From Streptomyces sp. Root1304 (GTDB lineage: Bacteria; Actinomycetota; Actinomycetes; Streptomycetales; Streptomycetaceae): a stretch of 64,000 nucleotides of DNA. Shown here in pieces: positions 61,843 through 64,000 of this stretch. Position 1 is the stretch's first letter. Each line of letters opens with the position of its first letter. The notes below the pieces were generated by a model that was given only the letters and a program-made list of their open reading frames with translations, was not told the DNA's origin and made no database searches. Both the position numbers and the translations under genes were made by a program. The stretch covers positions 41,550 through 105,549 of the forward strand of contig NZ_LMEP01000027.1 in the NCBI RefSeq assembly GCF_001426405.1, given 5' to 3'.

Positions 61843-62346
61843 TCACCCGGTCGCGTCGAGGTCCTCCGCGTAGTGCTCGATGGCCGCGCGGTACTCCCGT
61901 ACCGACGGGTCCTCGCTGGTGGCGGCGAGCAGCCGGAGCAGCAGCCGGACCGACTCGTGGTGGCCGCCCGTGTTGTAGAGGGCCATGGCGAGGAAGGCCT
62001 TCAGGGAGCCGTCCTCGGGGAACTCCCCGACGGCGCCGGCCAGGAGGGCGACGGCGTCCTCGTACCGCCCGAGGACCCGGTAGGTGCTGCCGAGGCCGAG
62101 GAGGGCCCCGCGCCGGTCGTCGGAGGTCAGCCCGGTGCCCGCGAGGGCGCTCTCGTAGTACGGCACGGCCTCCGCCTCCAGGCCGAGGACGTCGTGGGCC
62201 CAGGCCGTCTGGTAGGCGATCCCGGCGTCGCCGGGATGCTCGGCGGCGAGCGCGACGAGCCGCTCGCGGGCCTCCTCCTTGTGGCCTGCCCCGCGCAGGG
62301 CGACGGCCTCGGCCAGTCGCGCGTCCTTCGTCCCGTGAAGATCCAT
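61843..62346 (-). CDS. Tetratricopeptide repeat protein
   Basis: A 167-residue soluble protein of tandem TPR-like helices: GHKEEARERLVALAAEHPGDAGIAYQTAWAHDVLG, EAVPYYESALAG, LGLGSTYRVLGRYEDAVALLAGAV, LAMALYNTGGHHESVRLLLRLL. It matches the small TPR proteins often seen in Streptomyces and probably mediates a protein-protein contact. The start at 62346 precedes the first repeat. Confidence 0.85.
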   Translation of the reverse strand: MDLHGTKDARLAEAVALRGAGHKEEARERLVALAAEHPGDAGIAYQTAWAHDVLGLEAEAVPYYESALAGTGLTSDDRRGALLGLGSTYRVLGRYEDAVALLAGAVGEFPEDGSLKAFLAMALYNTGGHHESVRLLLRLLAATSEDPSVREYRAAIEHYAEDLDATG

Positions 62347-62516
62347 GGCGGCATCATCGCAGCTCGGGGCAGGTGCCCCGGGGGCGGCCCGACAGGTGAC
62401 GGGCCGCCATAGCGGGCGGGCCCGATTGTGGCGTCCCCGCCCATGGAGGACGGCCCGCGAGCGCCCGTAGCCTCCCGGCCGACCCTCCGTCAGGTACGAG
62501 CCGCCCGGGAGACCCC

Positions 62517-64000
62517 ATGCGTTCACCCCGTCCCCTCCGTCCCCTCCGCACCCGAAGGCCGCGCAGGTTCGCGGCGCTGCTGCTGTGCGCCGTCGCGGGC
62601 CTGCTCCCGTCGGCGGTCCCCGCCGGGGCCGCCGCTCCCTCGCCCGTGCCCGGGACGCTGGGGGCGTACGACATCTCGTCCGTGTACAGCGCGGGCGTCT
62701 CGTCCGGCGGCTACATGGCCACCCAGCTGCACGTGGCGTACTCCGGTACGTTCGAGGGCTCCGCGATGTTCGCCTCGGGTCCTTACGACTGTGCCCGCGG
62801 CCAGCTCGCCACCGCGCTGAACGCCTGCATGGACACGACGCAGAACCTTCAGCTCGCGGCCCTGGAGCAGTCCACCCGCGACCGGTCGGCGCAGGGCCGG
62901 ATCGACCCGGTGGAGAACCTGGCCGGTGATCCCGTGTACGTGTTCAGCGGCTCGGGCGACTCGACGGTGAAGCGTCCGGTGGCGGACGCGCTCGCGGACT
63001 ACTACGGCCGGTTCGGCGCCCGGGTCGCCTACGACCGGTCGACGGCGGCGGGGCACGCCTGGATCACACCGCTCGGGCCCAACACCTGCGCGGTGACGCA
63101 GAGTCCGTATCTGAACGACTGCGGAACCGACGCGGAGGGGGCGCTGCTCGGGCACCTCCTCGGTGCGGTCGCGGCGCCCGGATCGGGCACCGGAGGCTCC
63201 TTGATCCGCTTCGACCAGAACGCGTACGCGCCGGGCGGTTCGGCGGCGGCCGTCTCGATGGGCGGGGAGGGCTTCGCGTACGTCCCGGCGTCCTGTGCGC
63301 AGGGGGCGCGGTGCCGGCTGCTCGTGGCCCTGCACGGCTGCAAGCAGGGGTACGCCTACCAGGGGTTCGGGACGCGGTTCGTGCAAGGCGCGTACCTGAA
63401 CGAGTACGCCGACACCAACGACATGATCGTGCTCTATCCGCAGGCGGCGCCCACCGCGACCCTGGAGAATCCGAACGGCTGCTGGAACTGGTGGGGCTAC
63501 CTCGGCGACACGGCCTACGCGCAGCACGGCGGGAAGCAGATCGAGGCCGTCATGGGCATGGTCCGCGCGCTGCGCGGCACCGGGACGCCCCCGGAGTCCG
63601 GCCGGACGGTGCTGTCGAGCACCGACGCCGAGGACGGTTACGTGAAGGCCGCCGCCGACGGTTCGGGGGCCTCGGTCGGCACCCTGGAGGACCTGTACGG
63701 GCTGGCGCTGGGCCGGGGCACGGACGGCAGGGTGAACCGGTTGGTGGTCTCCTTCGACACCTCGCGGATTCCCGCCGGCAAGGAGATCACCCGGGCCTGG
63801 CTGACCGTCACCCGGTCGAGCGGCTCGGGCGACCCGTGGGCCTCGCCGGCCGGCAACCGGCTCCTGGTGGATCTGCGCTCGGGCTGCTTCGGCGGCTGCG
63901 CGGTCGAGGCCGGTGACTGGTCGGCGGCGGCCTCGGTGGCGGGCGCGGCCCGGATCGACGCGTTCGCCTCGGGGAGCGCGGTGTCGACGGACCTGTCGGC
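62517..64000 (+). CDS. Secreted PHB depolymerase-like esterase (partial, runs off the window)
   Basis: The frame is open from ATG 62517 to the window end, so at least 494 residues and incomplete. It begins with a signal peptide (FAALLLCAVAGLLPSAVPAGA), then a type 2 short-chain-length polyhydroxyalkanoate depolymerase domain: lipase box SAGVSSGGYM, catalytic Asp in SGSGDSTV and His in AGHAW. The later LLVALHGCKQGY region belongs to the same fold. A C-terminal beta-sandwich (from about 365) resembles substrate-binding domains. It degrades poly(3-hydroxybutyrate)-like esters outside the cell. GGGAGA precedes the ATG. Confidence 0.9.
   Translation, partial: MRSPRPLRPLRTRRPRRFAALLLCAVAGLLPSAVPAGAAAPSPVPGTLGAYDISSVYSAGVSSGGYMATQLHVAYSGTFEGSAMFASGPYDCARGQLATALNACMDTTQNLQLAALEQSTRDRSAQGRIDPVENLAGDPVYVFSGSGDSTVKRPVADALADYYGRFGARVAYDRSTAAGHAWITPLGPNTCAVTQSPYLNDCGTDAEGALLGHLLGAVAAPGSGTGGSLIRFDQNAYAPGGSAAAVSMGGEGFAYVPASCAQGARCRLLVALHGCKQGYAYQGFGTRFVQGAYLNEYADTNDMIVLYPQAAPTATLENPNGCWNWWGYLGDTAYAQHGGKQIEAVMGMVRALRGTGTPPESGRTVLSSTDAEDGYVKAAADGSGASVGTLEDLYGLALGRGTDGRVNRLVVSFDTSRIPAGKEITRAWLTVTRSSGSGDPWASPAGNRLLVDLRSGCFGGCAVEAGDWSAAASVAGAARIDAFASGSAVSTDLS

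Overview
The window is high-GC (about 72-73%) DNA with strong G/C third-codon bias, GTG starts, AGGAGG-like ribosome sites, Tat and Sec signal peptides, PadR/HAAS pairs, SpoIIE-type phosphatases, F420-linked families and DUF6629. All of this points to the chromosome of a Streptomyces or a very close relative. No tRNA, rRNA, CRISPR array, prophage, complete insertion sequence or large biosynthetic cluster is visible. About 58 genes are annotated, mostly single genes and two- to four-gene operons of secreted enzymes, regulators and stress functions.

Layout. 1-600: a 112-nt near-perfect hairpin next to the frameshifted C-terminal remnant of a CmoM-like methyltransferase. 0.6-10 kb: DinB protein, secreted GH3 beta-glucosidase, leaderless PadR/HAAS pair, secreted hydrolase, a C-terminally short GAPDH, GlxA-type regulator, secreted GH16 laminarinase with ricin lectin domain. 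10.3-13.7 kb: peroxide-defence island (Tpx, Fur/PerR, KatG). 14-20.9 kb: secreted serine hydrolase, GNAT, threonine dehydratase-like enzyme with a hydrolase, F420 nitroreductase-like protein, EamA exporter with divergent LysR. 20.9-23.7 kb: amino-sugar/ketose-phosphate module (aldolase and SIS protein, divergent DeoR). 23.8-28 kb: Tat-exported phospholipase C, a hypothetical protein, and a LysM-transglycosylase behind a c-di-AMP riboswitch. 28-36 kb: phosphoribosyltransferase-hydrolase fusion, tandem Usp, hydrolase, large GAF/PAS/PP2C phosphatase, L31 type B, NmrA-like protein, cyclophilin. 36-44 kb: small secreted and membrane proteins, NUDIX, a two-component system divergent from an ABC exporter, BrkB, HxlR divergent from a thioesterase. 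44-50.5 kb: second PP2C phosphatase, MoxR/VWA pair, HhH protein, nucleosidase, secreted hydrolase. 50.7-53.6 kb: a cysteine-rich leader peptide preceding two flavin-dependent monooxygenases. 53.6-59.1 kb: CocE hydrolase with an iron box; TetR-MFS-PP2C operon with a triple half-site operator. 59.1-64 kb: Mn2+ riboswitch and GDT1-family transporter, M20 amidohydrolase, cupin, TPR protein, and a PHB depolymerase cut by the window edge.

The most informative signals lie between genes: two riboswitches (c-di-AMP, Mn2+), a probable cysteine attenuator, an iron box, a three-half-site TetR operator and several long bidirectional terminators. They tie the genes to cell-wall/dormancy control, manganese homeostasis, sulfur scavenging and iron limitation. 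The best candidates for something little described are the leader-controlled monooxygenase pair, the iron-box hydrolase, the TetR-MFS-phosphatase operon and the long hairpin beside a broken methyltransferase gene. Annotations rest on reading the translations and motifs; no database search was run.
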